From Rhodoferax potami (GTDB lineage Bacteria > Pseudomonadota > Gammaproteobacteria > Burkholderiales > Burkholderiaceae_C): DNA of 64,000 nt. The stretch lies in assembly GCF_032193765.1 (NCBI RefSeq), contig NZ_JAVBIJ010000001.1:62001-126000 (forward strand), written 5' to 3'. The translations under genes were made by a program, and so were the position numbers. Positions 7,644 to 17,781 of the stretch are shown piece by piece. Numbering within the stretch: position 1 is the first letter of the stretch; each line of letters opens with the position of its first letter. A model generated the notes under the pieces. It worked only from the letters and a program-made list of their open reading frames with translations, made no database searches and was not told the DNA's origin.

Positions 7644-8657
7644 GTGAGCATCAAGCAGTTGGCCCAGGCACTAGGGCTGTCCACCTCCACGGTTAGCAGG
7701 GCCTTGAACGGGTACACCGACGTCAACGCACTCACCCGCACCCGTGTGAAAGAGATGGCAGACGCCATGGGCTACCGCCCCGACGCGGGTGCGCGCCGGC
7801 TGGTGCGCGGTAACACCGATGCGATTGGAATTGTGTATTCCGCAGCGGTCGAAAACCTGGGTAATCCGCAGTTTCTGGACATGGCCGATGGCTTGGGCGA
7901 GCGCCTGGAGCGCGAGCACCAGGACTTGTTGCTGGCGGTGGCCAAAAACGAAACCGAGCTGGAAATTTACGAGCGCTTGTTCAAAGGCGGTCGGGTGGAT
8001 GCGGTCATCGTTCCCAACACCCGTGTGCACGACCCGCGCGTAGACTTTTTGCTGGAAAACAACTACCCCTTTGTAGGCTACGGCCGCACCGCAGAGTGCG
8101 CGCACTACTCGTGGCTGGACTTTGACAATGACCTGGGCAGCAAACTGGCCGTGGAGCATTTGCTGGCCTTGGGCCACACCCGCATTGCCTATGTGCATGC
8201 GCCGCTGGCGTTGAATTTTGCTTTTCAGCGGCATCGGGGCTATGTCAGCACATTGCAGGCAGCCGATGTGGAGTGCCCGCCTGGCTATTGCATCGGGGGT
8301 GTGAACGACCGGCGTAGCGGGTTGAATGCGGTAGCGCAGGTCTTGGCCTTGTCGCCCCGGCCCACGGCTGTGCTGGTGGACAACAACCTAGGTGGCGTCG
8401 GATTGATCCGGGGGCTGATGGATGCGGGGCTGCGCGTCGGGCAAGACATCTCGGTGGTGGTGCATGGCGACATTCCGCAAGACACCTTGTTGACCGGGCT
8501 GAACGTGACCACCGTGACGCAACCTACACCGCAAACCACCGGCATCGCTTTGGCTGAGATGGTGATGCAAGTGCTGCGCGACCCCGAAAGCGGCCCTTAC
8601 CAGCTGCTCCGCCAACCCGCTTTGCAAGTGGGGAGCAGTAGCGGCCCGGCCGATTGA
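7644..8657 (+). CDS. LacI-family transcriptional regulator
   Basis: 337 residues with a GTG start. The N-terminal helix-turn-helix is typical: MSIKQLAQALGLSTSTVSRALNG, then the hinge helix around RPDAGARRLVRG. Residues 60-337 form a periplasmic-binding-protein-like effector domain (type 1), so the ligand is probably a sugar or similar small molecule. No sugar transport or catabolic gene is adjacent; the nearest sugar importer in the window is 37 kb away. It is divergent from prfC. Target operon and effector are unknown. A small GGGGCATTGCCCC hairpin (8674-8686) lies shortly after the stop. Confidence 0.92.
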   Translation: MSIKQLAQALGLSTSTVSRALNGYTDVNALTRTRVKEMADAMGYRPDAGARRLVRGNTDAIGIVYSAAVENLGNPQFLDMADGLGERLEREHQDLLLAVAKNETELEIYERLFKGGRVDAVIVPNTRVHDPRVDFLLENNYPFVGYGRTAECAHYSWLDFDNDLGSKLAVEHLLALGHTRIAYVHAPLALNFAFQRHRGYVSTLQAADVECPPGYCIGGVNDRRSGLNAVAQVLALSPRPTAVLVDNNLGGVGLIRGLMDAGLRVGQDISVVVHGDIPQDTLLTGLNVTTVTQPTPQTTGIALAEMVMQVLRDPESGPYQLLRQPALQVGSSSGPAD

Positions 8658-8728
8658 GTGCACTCGACTTGTCGGGGCATTGCCCCAGCGGCGCGGTGCG
8701 GCATCGGCGCATGGTTAAAATGCGCACA

Positions 8729-8832
8729 TTCCGAGGAGCGTTGCAGCCCGCCATGTACCCATGTAGGTACCGCGAGTGAGGCTCGGAACACACGGTGCAA
8801 TCAGCACCGTGCCTTCACAACGGCGCTCACCC
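8729..8832 (+). ncRNA. S-adenosylhomocysteine (SAH) riboswitch
   Basis: The stretch matches the SAH riboswitch family: CCGAGGAGCGTTGCA at 8731-8745, CTCGG at 8782-8786 able to pair with CCGAG, a CACGGTGC-AATCA-GCACCGTG hairpin at 8791-8811, and AACGGCGCTCACC at 8819-8831 able to pair with the GAGCGTT segment as the pseudoknot. It lies directly upstream of ahcY, its established target in proteobacteria, where SAH binding switches expression on. A possible -10 element (TAAAAT at 8716-8721) lies just upstream. Confidence 0.92.
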
Positions 8833-8917
8833 ACTGGAAACGCGTGCGGTGAGTTGCTTGTCAAATCCCCTCCCCGAGTGCGCCAGTGGCTATGCAAATC
8901 AACGTTTGGAGCACACC

Positions 8918-10435
<1,518 letters not shown>

Positions 10436-10442
10436 CACCCCC

Positions 10443-10511
10443 GAGGCGCCTTTGGCGCCTCCCCCTCGAGGGGCGACACCTGCGGTCCGGCGAAGCCGGC
10501 CCAGCGGTGTC
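10443..10511. repeat. Intergenic nested hairpins between ahcY and tlyA
   Basis: Two stems follow the ahcY stop: GAGGCGCC-TTT-GGCGCCTC at 10443-10461, and GACACC...GGTGTC at 10475-10511 enclosing CCGGC-GAA-GCCGG. No T-run follows, so it is not a classical intrinsic terminator. The style (GGGGCGACACC...) resembles an intergenic repeat I recall from Comamonadaceae; no second copy is evident in this window. Confidence 0.55.
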
Positions 10512-10551
10512 CCTGATCAAGAGGGTGTGTGTGGGATAACTTTGGATAACG

Positions 10552-11463
10552 ATGCGAATTGATCAACTTTTGGTGCAGCGTGGACTGGCCAGCACCCGCT
10601 CACAGGCTCAGCGCTTGATAGCGGATGGCGTGGAGTGGCTGAAGATGGAGCTTTCGGGCGAAGTCTGGAAACGTGTGGCCAAAAATGGCGATGAAGTGCC
10701 TGATGGCGCCAAGATCCGTTTGCTCGATGATTCCGAAGCGCGTTATGTGTCCCGCGGTGGCCTCAAGCTCGAAGCGGCACTCAAGCAAGTCGGCCTGTCT
10801 GTTACCGGACTGCGTTGTCTGGATGTGGGGCAAAGCACCGGTGGCTTCACCGATTGCTTGCTGCAATCCGGTGCGCAATCGGTCGTGGGCGTGGATGTGG
10901 GCAGCGCCCAGTTGCATCCCTCTCTGCGCAGCGATCCGCGTGTGTTATGCGTCGAGTCTGTCAACGCGCGCACGCTGTCTGCTATGGATTTGGTAGCTGC
11001 TTACGCAGATAGCACCGGCGCAGGCGGCCAATTTGATGAAGAATCAGACAGCGCGGATGACTGGGGCGATGAAGATGACTTCGACGACGAAGACGCGGCT
11101 CCGGCGCCAGAGGCTGCCGAGCCAGAACCGGTAGAGCTGCCGCCTGAGTTTGCTCCGCCCTTTGATCTGCTCGTGGCTGATCTGTCCTTTATTTCGCAGA
11201 CCCTGGTGTTGCCTGCTGCGGTCGAGTTGCTCAAAGAGGGCGGGATGTTGCTTACGCTGGTCAAACCCCAGTTCGAGCTGCAGCCCGGTCAAGTGGGCAA
11301 GGGTGGAATCGTCAAAGATCCCGAGATGTATCCGATCGTGGAACAGCGCTTGCGCGAGACCTGTGCCGACCTCGGGCTCACGGTGACCCATTGGTTTGAC
11401 TCCGCCATCGAAGGTGGAGACGGAAACCGCGAATTCTTTATTTGCGCCCGCAAGGCGGGTTGA
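10552..11463 (+). CDS. tlyA: TlyA-family rRNA 2'-O-methyltransferase with an acidic insertion
   Basis: 303 residues. An N-terminal S4 RNA-binding domain (MRIDQLLVQRGLASTRSQAQ, residues 1-60) is followed by an RrmJ-like methyltransferase domain: CLDVGQSTGGFTDCLL is the SAM-binding motif I and LLVADLSFISQTL carries the catalytic-region Asp. Family members methylate 16S and/or 23S rRNA; some are annotated as haemolysins. Between these motifs, residues about 143-203 form an insertion rich in Asp/Glu (DDWGDEDDFDDEDAAP) that starts with a segment encoded by a dispersed repeat copy. Most homologues pass directly from the ARTLS-like segment to the DLSFIS strand. It lies between ahcY and metF, both SAM-cycle genes. 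Confidence 0.9.
   Translation: MRIDQLLVQRGLASTRSQAQRLIADGVEWLKMELSGEVWKRVAKNGDEVPDGAKIRLLDDSEARYVSRGGLKLEAALKQVGLSVTGLRCLDVGQSTGGFTDCLLQSGAQSVVGVDVGSAQLHPSLRSDPRVLCVESVNARTLSAMDLVAAYADSTGAGGQFDEESDSADDWGDEDDFDDEDAAPAPEAAEPEPVELPPEFAPPFDLLVADLSFISQTLVLPAAVELLKEGGMLLTLVKPQFELQPGQVGKGGIVKDPEMYPIVEQRLRETCADLGLTVTHWFDSAIEGGDGNREFFICARKAG
10979..11034 (+). repeat. Dispersed repeat copy inside tlyA
   Basis: GCTATGGATTTGGTAGCTGC, then TTACGCA, then ACCGGCGCAGGCGGCCAATTTG fits the family consensus from end to end. It is in frame, contributes the residues MDLVAAYADSTGAGGQFD, and marks the start of the non-conserved insertion. Confidence 0.78.
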
Positions 11464-11504
11464 ATCCGGCCCTCGCCATAGCGGGGGCTGAGACGGAGAA
11501 CACT

Positions 11505-12350
11505 ATGTTTACAAGCCATCGGATTCCACTGAGTCTGGAATTCTTTCCGCCCAAAACCCCTGAGGGTGCCGAAAAGCTGCGCGTGGTGCGCCAACAGCTG
11601 TACAGCTTGGCCCCCGAATTTTGCTCGGTGACTTTTGGTGCGGGCGGTTCGACCCAAGAGGGTACGTTCAACACCGTGCGCGACATCTTGTCGGAAGGGG
11701 TGAGCGCGGCTTCCCACTTTTCGTGCGTGGGGGCGACCAAAGCCACCGTACGGGTGCAATTGGCCACCTTGAAGACCATGGGCGTGAAGCGCTTGGTCGC
11801 TTTGCGCGGTGACTTGCCGAGCGGCTATGGCGCAGGCGGTGAGTTTCAATACGCCAGTGACTTGGTGGCCTTTATCCGAGCCGAAACCGGCGACGATTTC
11901 CACATTGAAGTGGCAGCCTACCCCGAAGTGCACCCGCAGGCCAAATCACCGGCCAGCGACATGCAGGCATTTGCTGCCAAGGTCAAAGCGGGTGCCAATT
12001 CCGCAATCACCCAGTATTTTTACAACTCTGACGCTTATTTCCGGTTTCTGGAAGAGGCGGATGCTTTGGGCGTCACAGTGCCCGTGGTGCCGGGCATCAT
12101 GCCCATTACCAGCTCGACCCAGCTGATGCGTTTCTCGGATGCGTGTGGCGCCGAAATCCCGCGTTGGATTCGCTTGCGCCTGCAGAGCTACGGGGATGAC
12201 GTGGCATCCATCAAGGCGTTTGGCTTGGAGGTGGTGACCGATTTGTGCGAGCAACTGCGCGCAGGCGGTGCACCCTCCATCCATTTCTACACCATGAACC
12301 AGAGTGCGCCGACTCTGGCCTTGTGTCAAAACCTCGGCCTAAGCGCCTAA
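11505..12350 (+). CDS. metF: Methylenetetrahydrofolate reductase
   Basis: 281 residues, normal bacterial length. It reduces 5,10-methylene-THF to 5-methyl-THF using FAD, feeding methionine synthase. The start SLEFFPPKTPEG carries the conserved FFPPK with the catalytic Glu just before it; SVTFGAGGST and LRGDLPSG are further conserved segments. The ATG at 11505 follows GGAGAA and is preferred over an upstream in-frame GTG-type start overlapping tlyA. Directional with ahcY and tlyA. It ends 13 bases from the convergent rlmJ stop. Confidence 0.96.
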   Translation: MFTSHRIPLSLEFFPPKTPEGAEKLRVVRQQLYSLAPEFCSVTFGAGGSTQEGTFNTVRDILSEGVSAASHFSCVGATKATVRVQLATLKTMGVKRLVALRGDLPSGYGAGGEFQYASDLVAFIRAETGDDFHIEVAAYPEVHPQAKSPASDMQAFAAKVKAGANSAITQYFYNSDAYFRFLEEADALGVTVPVVPGIMPITSSTQLMRFSDACGAEIPRWIRLRLQSYGDDVASIKAFGLEVVTDLCEQLRAGGAPSIHFYTMNQSAPTLALCQNLGLSA

Positions 12351-12363
12351 GGTAACTGCCGAC

Positions 12364-13254
12364 TTAGCCGCCGGAGTCGAGGGTGGACGTCGCATTGGCG
12401 TCCTGCCCGAGCAGCTTCACCATTTGGGGCAGCGCGTCCTTGAGTGCTGCCTTAAGTGTGTGCGGTGGGTTAATCAAAAACATGCCGCTTGCGGGCAATC
12501 CGGGGCGGACCACTTCGCCTTGCTCGTCGGTCGTCAGCTTGCTCGACTTGACGGTGAGCGTCGCGTGCAACCACGATTTGCCGGCCTTGTTGGCCATGGT
12601 TTTGAGTTTCTTCGGCAGGTCATGGGCCTCTGGCCGCGGGATGATGGGGTACCACACCGCATAGGTTCCGGTTGCAAAACGCAGCATAGAGTCCGCCACC
12701 ATGCTTGCCACCCGCATGTAGTCGTTTTTGACCTCATAGCTCGGATCGCACAGCACCAAAGCACGGCGCGAGGGTGGGGGCAAAAATTTCTTGAGACCCT
12801 CAAACCCGTCTTCACGCAACACCGTCACTTGCCGGCCGGCTTCGAGCTGGGCGACGTTGGCGATCAGTGTTTTGGTATCCGTCGGGTGCAACTCAAACAT
12901 CTTGAGCTTGTCGCGGCCGCTAAGCAGGCTTTGGATGATGAACGGCGAGCCGGGGTAGACCGACCAGGTGTTACCGGCATTGAAGCTCGCCACCATGTCG
13001 ATGTAGTCCTGCAATGCGGGTGCAAACGGCGTCTCTGGTTTGCTGGCCACCAGTTTCAGAAAGCCCTCGGCGGCTTCTTCGCTGGTCTTGGCAAAGTCGC
13101 CATCGAGTTTGTACAGCCCGGCTCCCGCATGGGTGTCAAAGACGTTGAGCGCGGTCTCTTTTTGCGTCATATGGCGCAAAACTGCCAGCAAAGTGGTGTG
13201 TTTCAACACGTCGGCGTGGTTGCCGGCGTGGAAGGCGTGTCGATAACTAAACAT
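12364..13254 (-). CDS. rlmJ: 23S rRNA (adenine(2030)-N6)-methyltransferase RlmJ
   Basis: 296 residues. The N-terminus MFSYRHAFHAGNHADVLKH is diagnostic for RlmJ (YhiR). The methyltransferase motif IV is DPSYE (seen in ALVLCDPSYEVKNDY), and the SAM-binding segment is FDTHAGAGLY. It methylates A2030 in 23S rRNA. A single-gene unit, convergent with metF and divergent from the kinase gene, with 104 bases between the starts. Confidence 0.94.
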   Translation of the reverse strand: MFSYRHAFHAGNHADVLKHTTLLAVLRHMTQKETALNVFDTHAGAGLYKLDGDFAKTSEEAAEGFLKLVASKPETPFAPALQDYIDMVASFNAGNTWSVYPGSPFIIQSLLSGRDKLKMFELHPTDTKTLIANVAQLEAGRQVTVLREDGFEGLKKFLPPPSRRALVLCDPSYEVKNDYMRVASMVADSMLRFATGTYAVWYPIIPRPEAHDLPKKLKTMANKAGKSWLHATLTVKSSKLTTDEQGEVVRPGLPASGMFLINPPHTLKAALKDALPQMVKLLGQDANATSTLDSGG

Positions 13255-13358
13255 CCCCTATGATACCTATCGACCCGCGTTGCCATGTGCATCGAGTTTG
13301 GAAAGGGGCCCTGACTGGGCCTTTGCGGGCATAAAAAATACAGAGTTCATCTCACGCC

Positions 13359-15083
13359 ATGGTTGACATTCACACTGCGCCTGCTTCAGTCCGGGTCACT
13401 GGGGCCGGGCATATGGACGCCCTTGCAAACGGTACCCGTCTCGCCGAGTTTGAGATTAAGGGTTTGCTGGGCGTGGGTGGTTTTGGCATGGTGTACCGGG
13501 GTTATGACCATTCCTTGCACCGGGCGGTCGCGATCAAGGAGTACATGCCCACCAGCCTGGTAGGGCGCGACAACCTGTCCTCTCTCACGGTGAAGTCGGT
13601 CGCAGACGCGGCGGCTTTTGAGTCGGGTTTGCGTTCTTTTATTGCCGAGGCGCGCTTGTTGGCCCGATTTGACCACCCGTCTTTGGTGAAGGTATATCGC
13701 TTCTGGGAAGCCAACAACACCGCCTATATGGCGATGCCCTTGTATGAGGGCATTACCCTCAAGGAGGCCCGTCGCAGGATGAGTGGCCCCCCGCCCCAGG
13801 AGTGGCTGCAGTCAGTGTTGTGGTCGGTATTGGCTGGCCTCAAGGTATTGCACGACAACAGCACGCTGCACCGGGATGTGTCGCCAGACAACATTTTTCT
13901 GCAGAACATCGGCCCTCCGGTCTTGCTGGATTTGGGAGCTGCGCGACGCGCCATTCTCGATACCAGTCAAAAGCACACGGCCATCCTCAAGGTGAATTAC
14001 GCGCCGATCGAGCAATACGCCGACGCCCGGGACATGCAAGAGGGGCCGTGGACCGATCTCTATGCGGTAGCGGCCGTGATGCACGGCTGCATCTGCAATG
14101 AGCCGCCTCTACCGGCCACGTTCCGCGCAGTGCGCGACCGCTTGCCGGCTTTTTCGCAGGTGGCCCAGACGGCCGAGACACATTTCAACCAGAAATACTC
14201 TGACGGCTTTGTCCGCGCCATCTCGCACGCGCTGGCGATTGAGCCTGCTGACCGAACTGCAAGCGTGGAGGCCTTTACTCAAGAAATCGGCATGAAGTCT
14301 CCCCCGGATCTTGCGCGATTCGACTGGCGCAAATCTCTGGGCGATTCGGTGACTTTGGTCGAGACCGGTAATGATCCGGAGCCGGTTACCACGGAGTTGC
14401 TCACGACGCAGCCGGCCCCGCATTTTCCGGATACCGTGTTTCAGCCTGCTACGTTCGATCAATCCAAAACAGTGAAGGTGCCTCCCAAGGGAGAGTCGCC
14501 GGCTAAAAAGCGCCGCGCTGAGGCCCCCCAAGGAAAGGCGGGCGCAAAGTCGCCCTGGCTCTGGATTGCAGGGGGCGTGGTACTTGTTGGCGCCCTCGTG
14601 TGGTCCATGCGGCCGACACCTCCAGTCACAGCGGCAACACCGCTAGTCGAAAGCATCGTGCCCCCGAGCCCACTGGTGACAGAGGCTACGCCGGTTGTAG
14701 CTCCATCACAAGTTCAGCCATCGCAAAACCCTGCCGCTGTGCCGCTTGCGCCTGCGAAATCCGCGAGTGGAACGGTTGCCAATGGTCGCGCCAAGCCGAA
14801 CGCTGCTCCCAAGCAGTCTGGGGGAGCTGCGACGTCACCTGCAGTGGCAGAAAAGCCGTCGAGCCCTCCGGCGACTGGTGCCGCCGCTGGGCAGGGTGGT
14901 GCCGAAACATCGTCCGCGGCCGCTTCTCCCGCGAAAGATACCACCGCCATCTGCGCGACTGCATCGATCTTTTCGCGAACCATGTGCGTCTATCGGGAAT
15001 GCCAGAAACCCGAGTTTTACAACTTGGCCGTTTGCGTGGCAGACCGCAAGCATTGGGAAGAGCAGAACAAGTCCCGCAACTGA
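13359..15083 (+). CDS. Transmembrane Ser/Thr protein kinase (Hanks type) with Cys-containing C-terminal domain
   Basis: 574 residues. The kinase domain spans about 30-330: glycine loop GVGGFGMVYRG, VAIKEYM (ATP lysine K60), HRDVSPDNIF (catalytic Asp about 173), DLG in place of DFG, and YAPIEQYA as the activation-segment end. After a Pro-rich linker, one membrane segment (WLWIAGGVVLVGALVW, near 398-416) leads to a long Ala/Pro/Ser-rich spacer and a short conserved-looking end with four cysteines (ICATASIF...MCVYRECQ...AVCVAD). Kinase inside, spacer and Cys domain outside, is the inferred topology. No PASTA repeats. No phosphatase partner is adjacent. Confidence 0.9.
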   Translation: MVDIHTAPASVRVTGAGHMDALANGTRLAEFEIKGLLGVGGFGMVYRGYDHSLHRAVAIKEYMPTSLVGRDNLSSLTVKSVADAAAFESGLRSFIAEARLLARFDHPSLVKVYRFWEANNTAYMAMPLYEGITLKEARRRMSGPPPQEWLQSVLWSVLAGLKVLHDNSTLHRDVSPDNIFLQNIGPPVLLDLGAARRAILDTSQKHTAILKVNYAPIEQYADARDMQEGPWTDLYAVAAVMHGCICNEPPLPATFRAVRDRLPAFSQVAQTAETHFNQKYSDGFVRAISHALAIEPADRTASVEAFTQEIGMKSPPDLARFDWRKSLGDSVTLVETGNDPEPVTTELLTTQPAPHFPDTVFQPATFDQSKTVKVPPKGESPAKKRRAEAPQGKAGAKSPWLWIAGGVVLVGALVWSMRPTPPVTAATPLVESIVPPSPLVTEATPVVAPSQVQPSQNPAAVPLAPAKSASGTVANGRAKPNAAPKQSGGAATSPAVAEKPSSPPATGAAAGQGGAETSSAAASPAKDTTAICATASIFSRTMCVYRECQKPEFYNLAVCVADRKHWEEQNKSRN

Positions 15084-15099
15084 TCCCGTGAGGGTGGAT

Positions 15100-15128
15100 T
15101 TGCGATTTTTGCGGGGGCTTTGTATAAT
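15100..15128 (+). promoter_or_regulatory. Sigma-70-type promoter for rplM-rpsI
   Basis: TTGCGA at 15100-15105 and a perfect TATAAT at 15123-15128, with a 17-base spacer, upstream of the rplM leader. The long leader (about 150 bases) before the rplM ATG could hold further regulation; I see no defined ribosomal-protein binding structure there. Confidence 0.8.
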
Positions 15129-15287
15129 CGAGGGCTTCGCAGCGCTTTTTGCGGCTCCGCGGCGAAGCAACTCTGGGTTCCGTCTCACGACAGTGCACAG
15201 GGTACTCCCCACCTAAGAGATTCCCAACAGAGGAACGCCGACCGTGGAAAAGAGCCCTCCCAAACCTTCTTTTTAAAGAGAAAACTC

Positions 15288-15716
15288 ATGTCTACATTCA
15301 GCGCAAAACCCGCTGAGGTCGTGCACGAGTGGTTTGTGGTTGACGCGACCGATAAGGTCCTCGGACGAGTAGCCAGCGAAGTTGCTCTCCGTTTGCGCGG
15401 CAAACACAAGGCCATTTACACGCCTCACGTCGATACCGGTGATTTCATCGTCGTTATCAACGCAGCCCAACTCAAAGTGACTGGCACCAAGTCCTTGGAC
15501 AAGGTGTACTACCGCCACTCCGGTTACCCCGGCGGTATCACAGCTACTAACTTCCGTGACATGCAGTCCAAGCATCCCGGTCGCGCTTTGGAAAAAGCCG
15601 TCAAGGGCATGCTGCCCAAGGGTCCCCTGGGCTACGCCATGATCAAGAAGCTCAAGGTGTACGGTGGTGCTGAGCATCCCCACACTGCCCAGCAACCCAA
15701 AGTGTTGGAACTGTAA
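15288..15716 (+). CDS. rplM: 50S ribosomal protein L13
   Basis: 142 residues, standard length. Recognised from the start [20 protein letters not shown], the [19 protein letters not shown] core and the [18 protein letters not shown] signature. First gene of the universal rplM-rpsI operon, with rpsI starting 9 bases after its stop. The ATG at 15288 is chosen over an in-frame upstream start because it gives the conserved N-terminus, with AAAGAG about 10 bases upstream. Confidence 0.98.
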   Translation: MSTFSAKPAEVVHEWFVVDATDKVLGRVASEVALRLRGKHKAIYTPHVDTGDFIVVINAAQLKVTGTKSLDKVYYRHSGYPGGITATNFRDMQSKHPGRALEKAVKGMLPKGPLGYAMIKKLKVYGGAEHPHTAQQPKVLEL

Positions 15717-15725
15717 GGAGCTCTC

Positions 15726-16118
15726 ATGATTGGTGAATGGAACAATGGAACAGGCCGTCGCAAATCCAGCGTCGCCCGCGTTTTCCTGAAAAAAGGCACT
15801 GGCAAGATCACTGTGAACGGTAAAGACATCGAAAACTTCTTCGGTCGTCAAACCTCCATCATGATCTGCAAGCAACCCCTGATGCTGACTAACCACGCTG
15901 AAACGTTTGACATCATGGTCAACGTTGCTGGCGGCGGTGAGTCCGGCCAAGCGGGTGCTACCCGTCACGGCATCACACGTGCATTGATCGATTACGACGC
16001 GAGCCTCAAGCCCGCACTGAGCCAAGCCGGCTTCGTAACTCGTGACGCGCGTGAAGTGGAACGTAAGAAGGTCGGCTTCCACGGCGCTCGTCGTCGTAAG
16101 CAGTTCTCCAAGCGTTAA
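15726..16118 (+). CDS. rpsI: 30S ribosomal protein S9
   Basis: 130 residues. The conserved [20 protein letters not shown] start and the basic C-terminal tail [13 protein letters not shown], which reaches the ribosomal P site, identify it. AAGGAG immediately before the ATG (15715-15720) is a strong ribosome binding site. Second and last gene of the rplM-rpsI operon; a clear terminator follows. Confidence 0.98.
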   Translation: MIGEWNNGTGRRKSSVARVFLKKGTGKITVNGKDIENFFGRQTSIMICKQPLMLTNHAETFDIMVNVAGGGESGQAGATRHGITRALIDYDASLKPALSQAGFVTRDAREVERKKVGFHGARRRKQFSKR

Positions 16119-16146
16119 TCACGCTGCAACCTCTGGTTGCACATCG

Positions 16147-16184
16147 ACAGCCGCCCGAGTGCAAGCTCTGGCGGCTGTTTTTTT
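16147..16184 (+). terminator. Intrinsic terminator after rpsI
   Basis: Stem ACAGCCGCC (16147-16155) and GGCGGCTGT (16170-16178) with a 14-base loop, followed by a run of T. Confidence 0.88.
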
Positions 16185-16208
16185 GTGGACTGCTAGACTT
16201 CGCCCCTC

Positions 16209-16937
16209 ATGAGATTTCGACTCCTTCGACGCCGCCTCACCATCAGTGCTCCCCGAATGGCCGTGCGCAGTGCCATGCCGTGGCCCTTCCGCTGGGCTTT
16301 GCTGGCGATTGTGTTGGGCTTTTGTGCGGCCATTGGCCTATGGGCATTTGAGTTCGGCAAGGATATTGCCGGTCTCGAAAAGGGGTCCAAAGACGAACTG
16401 GTGCAGCTGCGCGCAACAGCCGCTGCGTTACAAGCCGAAATGTTGACCCTGAAAGCGGAGCGAGATCAGGCGCAATCAGTTGCCAATACCGCGGACACCT
16501 TGGTAACCGCCGAAAAGGCGTCTCAAGAAAAGCTCATCTCGCAAGTGAAACAACTCGAGGCCGACAACCGGGCCTTGCGCGACGATTTGGGGTTTTTCGA
16601 AAAATTGATTCCTGCGGGCGGGGTTGAGGGCATTGCGATACGGGGTCTTCAAGCGGAGCTCACCGCTCCGGGTACCTTAAAATGGCAAGCGTTGGTCATG
16701 CAGGCCGGCCGTAACAGCCAAGAGTTTGTAGGTCGTTTGGAAATAACTCTGGTGGGGACGGCAAACGGCAAGCCCTGGACGGCTTCGCTACCCGAAGGGG
16801 CTATCGCCCTCAAGGTCAAGCAATACGGGCGCCTGGAAGGAGAGTTTTCGCTCCCTCCCCAGACTGTGGTGAAAAGCGTGTCAGCGCGTGTTCTTGACGG
16901 GTCTGTGGTTCGAGCAACGCAGACGCTCAAGCTTTAA
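16209..16937 (+). CDS. Membrane-anchored coiled-coil protein (DUF6776-like)
   Basis: 242 residues. One N-terminal membrane segment (WALLAIVLGFCAAIGLWAF, about 35-53) is followed by a predicted coiled coil (about 60-130, ELVQLRATAAALQAEM and onward, heptad-like with many Glu/Lys) and a C-terminal beta-rich domain of unknown role. In related genomes a protein of this type precedes bactofilin, as here (18 bases apart), so a role in cell envelope or shape is possible. No catalytic motif is seen. Confidence 0.72.
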   Translation: MRFRLLRRRLTISAPRMAVRSAMPWPFRWALLAIVLGFCAAIGLWAFEFGKDIAGLEKGSKDELVQLRATAAALQAEMLTLKAERDQAQSVANTADTLVTAEKASQEKLISQVKQLEADNRALRDDLGFFEKLIPAGGVEGIAIRGLQAELTAPGTLKWQALVMQAGRNSQEFVGRLEITLVGTANGKPWTASLPEGAIALKVKQYGRLEGEFSLPPQTVVKSVSARVLDGSVVRATQTLKL

Positions 16938-16955
16938 GTCTTTGAAAGCTATGCC

Positions 16956-17351
16956 ATGTTCAATAAAAATAAGCAGCCACCCATCAAGAGTCTGATCGCG
17001 GACGGAACTGAGATCCAAGGGAACCTGACCTTTTCGGATGGCCTCCGGGTTGATGGCACTGTCGTTGGCAATGTGTATGCTGCTGAGGCGGCCATGAGCA
17101 TCCTCGTGATCTCGGACTCTGCGAGCATTACCGGTTCGATCACGGCCGATCACATCATCATCAACGGTGCGGTGAAAGGCCCCATCCATGCGCGTCGCAT
17201 GTTGGAGCTGCAACCCAAGGCCCGGATCGAGGGTGACATTGAATACGCCGCGCTGGAAATGCACCAAGGCGCCTTGATCGCTGGCCAGCTGCGTCCGATG
17301 TTGCATGGCGAAGAAAAACCCACATTGAAACTAGCGGCAAATAACCAGTGA
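16956..17351 (+). CDS. Bactofilin family cytoskeletal protein
   Basis: 131 residues. The beta-helical repeat pattern is clear: [25 protein letters not shown], then [22 protein letters not shown] and [22 protein letters not shown]. Bactofilins polymerise without nucleotide and scaffold cell-wall or stalk machinery. It is the downstream partner of the coiled-coil membrane protein, and erpA follows after 61 bases, probably with its own promoter. Confidence 0.93.
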   Translation: MFNKNKQPPIKSLIADGTEIQGNLTFSDGLRVDGTVVGNVYAAEAAMSILVISDSASITGSITADHIIINGAVKGPIHARRMLELQPKARIEGDIEYAALEMHQGALIAGQLRPMLHGEEKPTLKLAANNQ

Positions 17352-17412
17352 AAGAATTCCCGAGCGGATTCCTGTACTATTTGTCTTATTCTCGTATCTG
17401 AATGGAGTCGCC

Positions 17413-17778
17413 ATGAGCGCCGTTGCTGAAAACATCCAAACTGACATGCCTTCCCCGATCCTGTTCACCGACAGCGCCGCGGCAAAAGTGGCTGACCTGA
17501 TCGCCGAAGAAGGCAATCCTGATTTGAAATTGCGCGTGTTTGTGCAAGGTGGCGGTTGCTCCGGCTTCCAGTACGGATTCACGTTCGACGAAATCACGAA
17601 CGAAGACGACACCACCATGACCAAAAACGGTGTGTCTTTGTTGATCGATGCCATGAGCTACCAATACTTGGTAGGCGCAGAAATCGACTACAAAGAAGAT
17701 TTGCAGGGCGCGCAGTTCGTCATCAAGAACCCCAATGCCACGACCACCTGTGGCTGCGGTTCGTCTTTCTCTACCTGA
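17413..17778 (+). CDS. erpA: Iron-sulfur cluster insertion protein ErpA
   Basis: 121 residues of the A-type carrier family. The three conserved cysteines are in [11 protein letters not shown] and the C-terminal TTCGCGSSF. ErpA passes Fe-S clusters to target enzymes, notably those of isoprenoid synthesis. ATG with GGAG just upstream. Its stop is 3 bases from the convergent anmK stop. Confidence 0.95.
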   Translation: MSAVAENIQTDMPSPILFTDSAAAKVADLIAEEGNPDLKLRVFVQGGGCSGFQYGFTFDEITNEDDTTMTKNGVSLLIDAMSYQYLVGAEIDYKEDLQGAQFVIKNPNATTTCGCGSSFST

Positions 17779-17781
17779 CCT

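Noticed and set aside
8674..8686. GGGGCATTGCCCC as a terminator of the LacI-type gene
   Set aside because: Short stem without T-run; mentioned only as a small hairpin.
10443..10511. Hairpins after ahcY as an intrinsic terminator
   Set aside because: No T-run follows either stem. Kept only as a hairpin or repeat feature.
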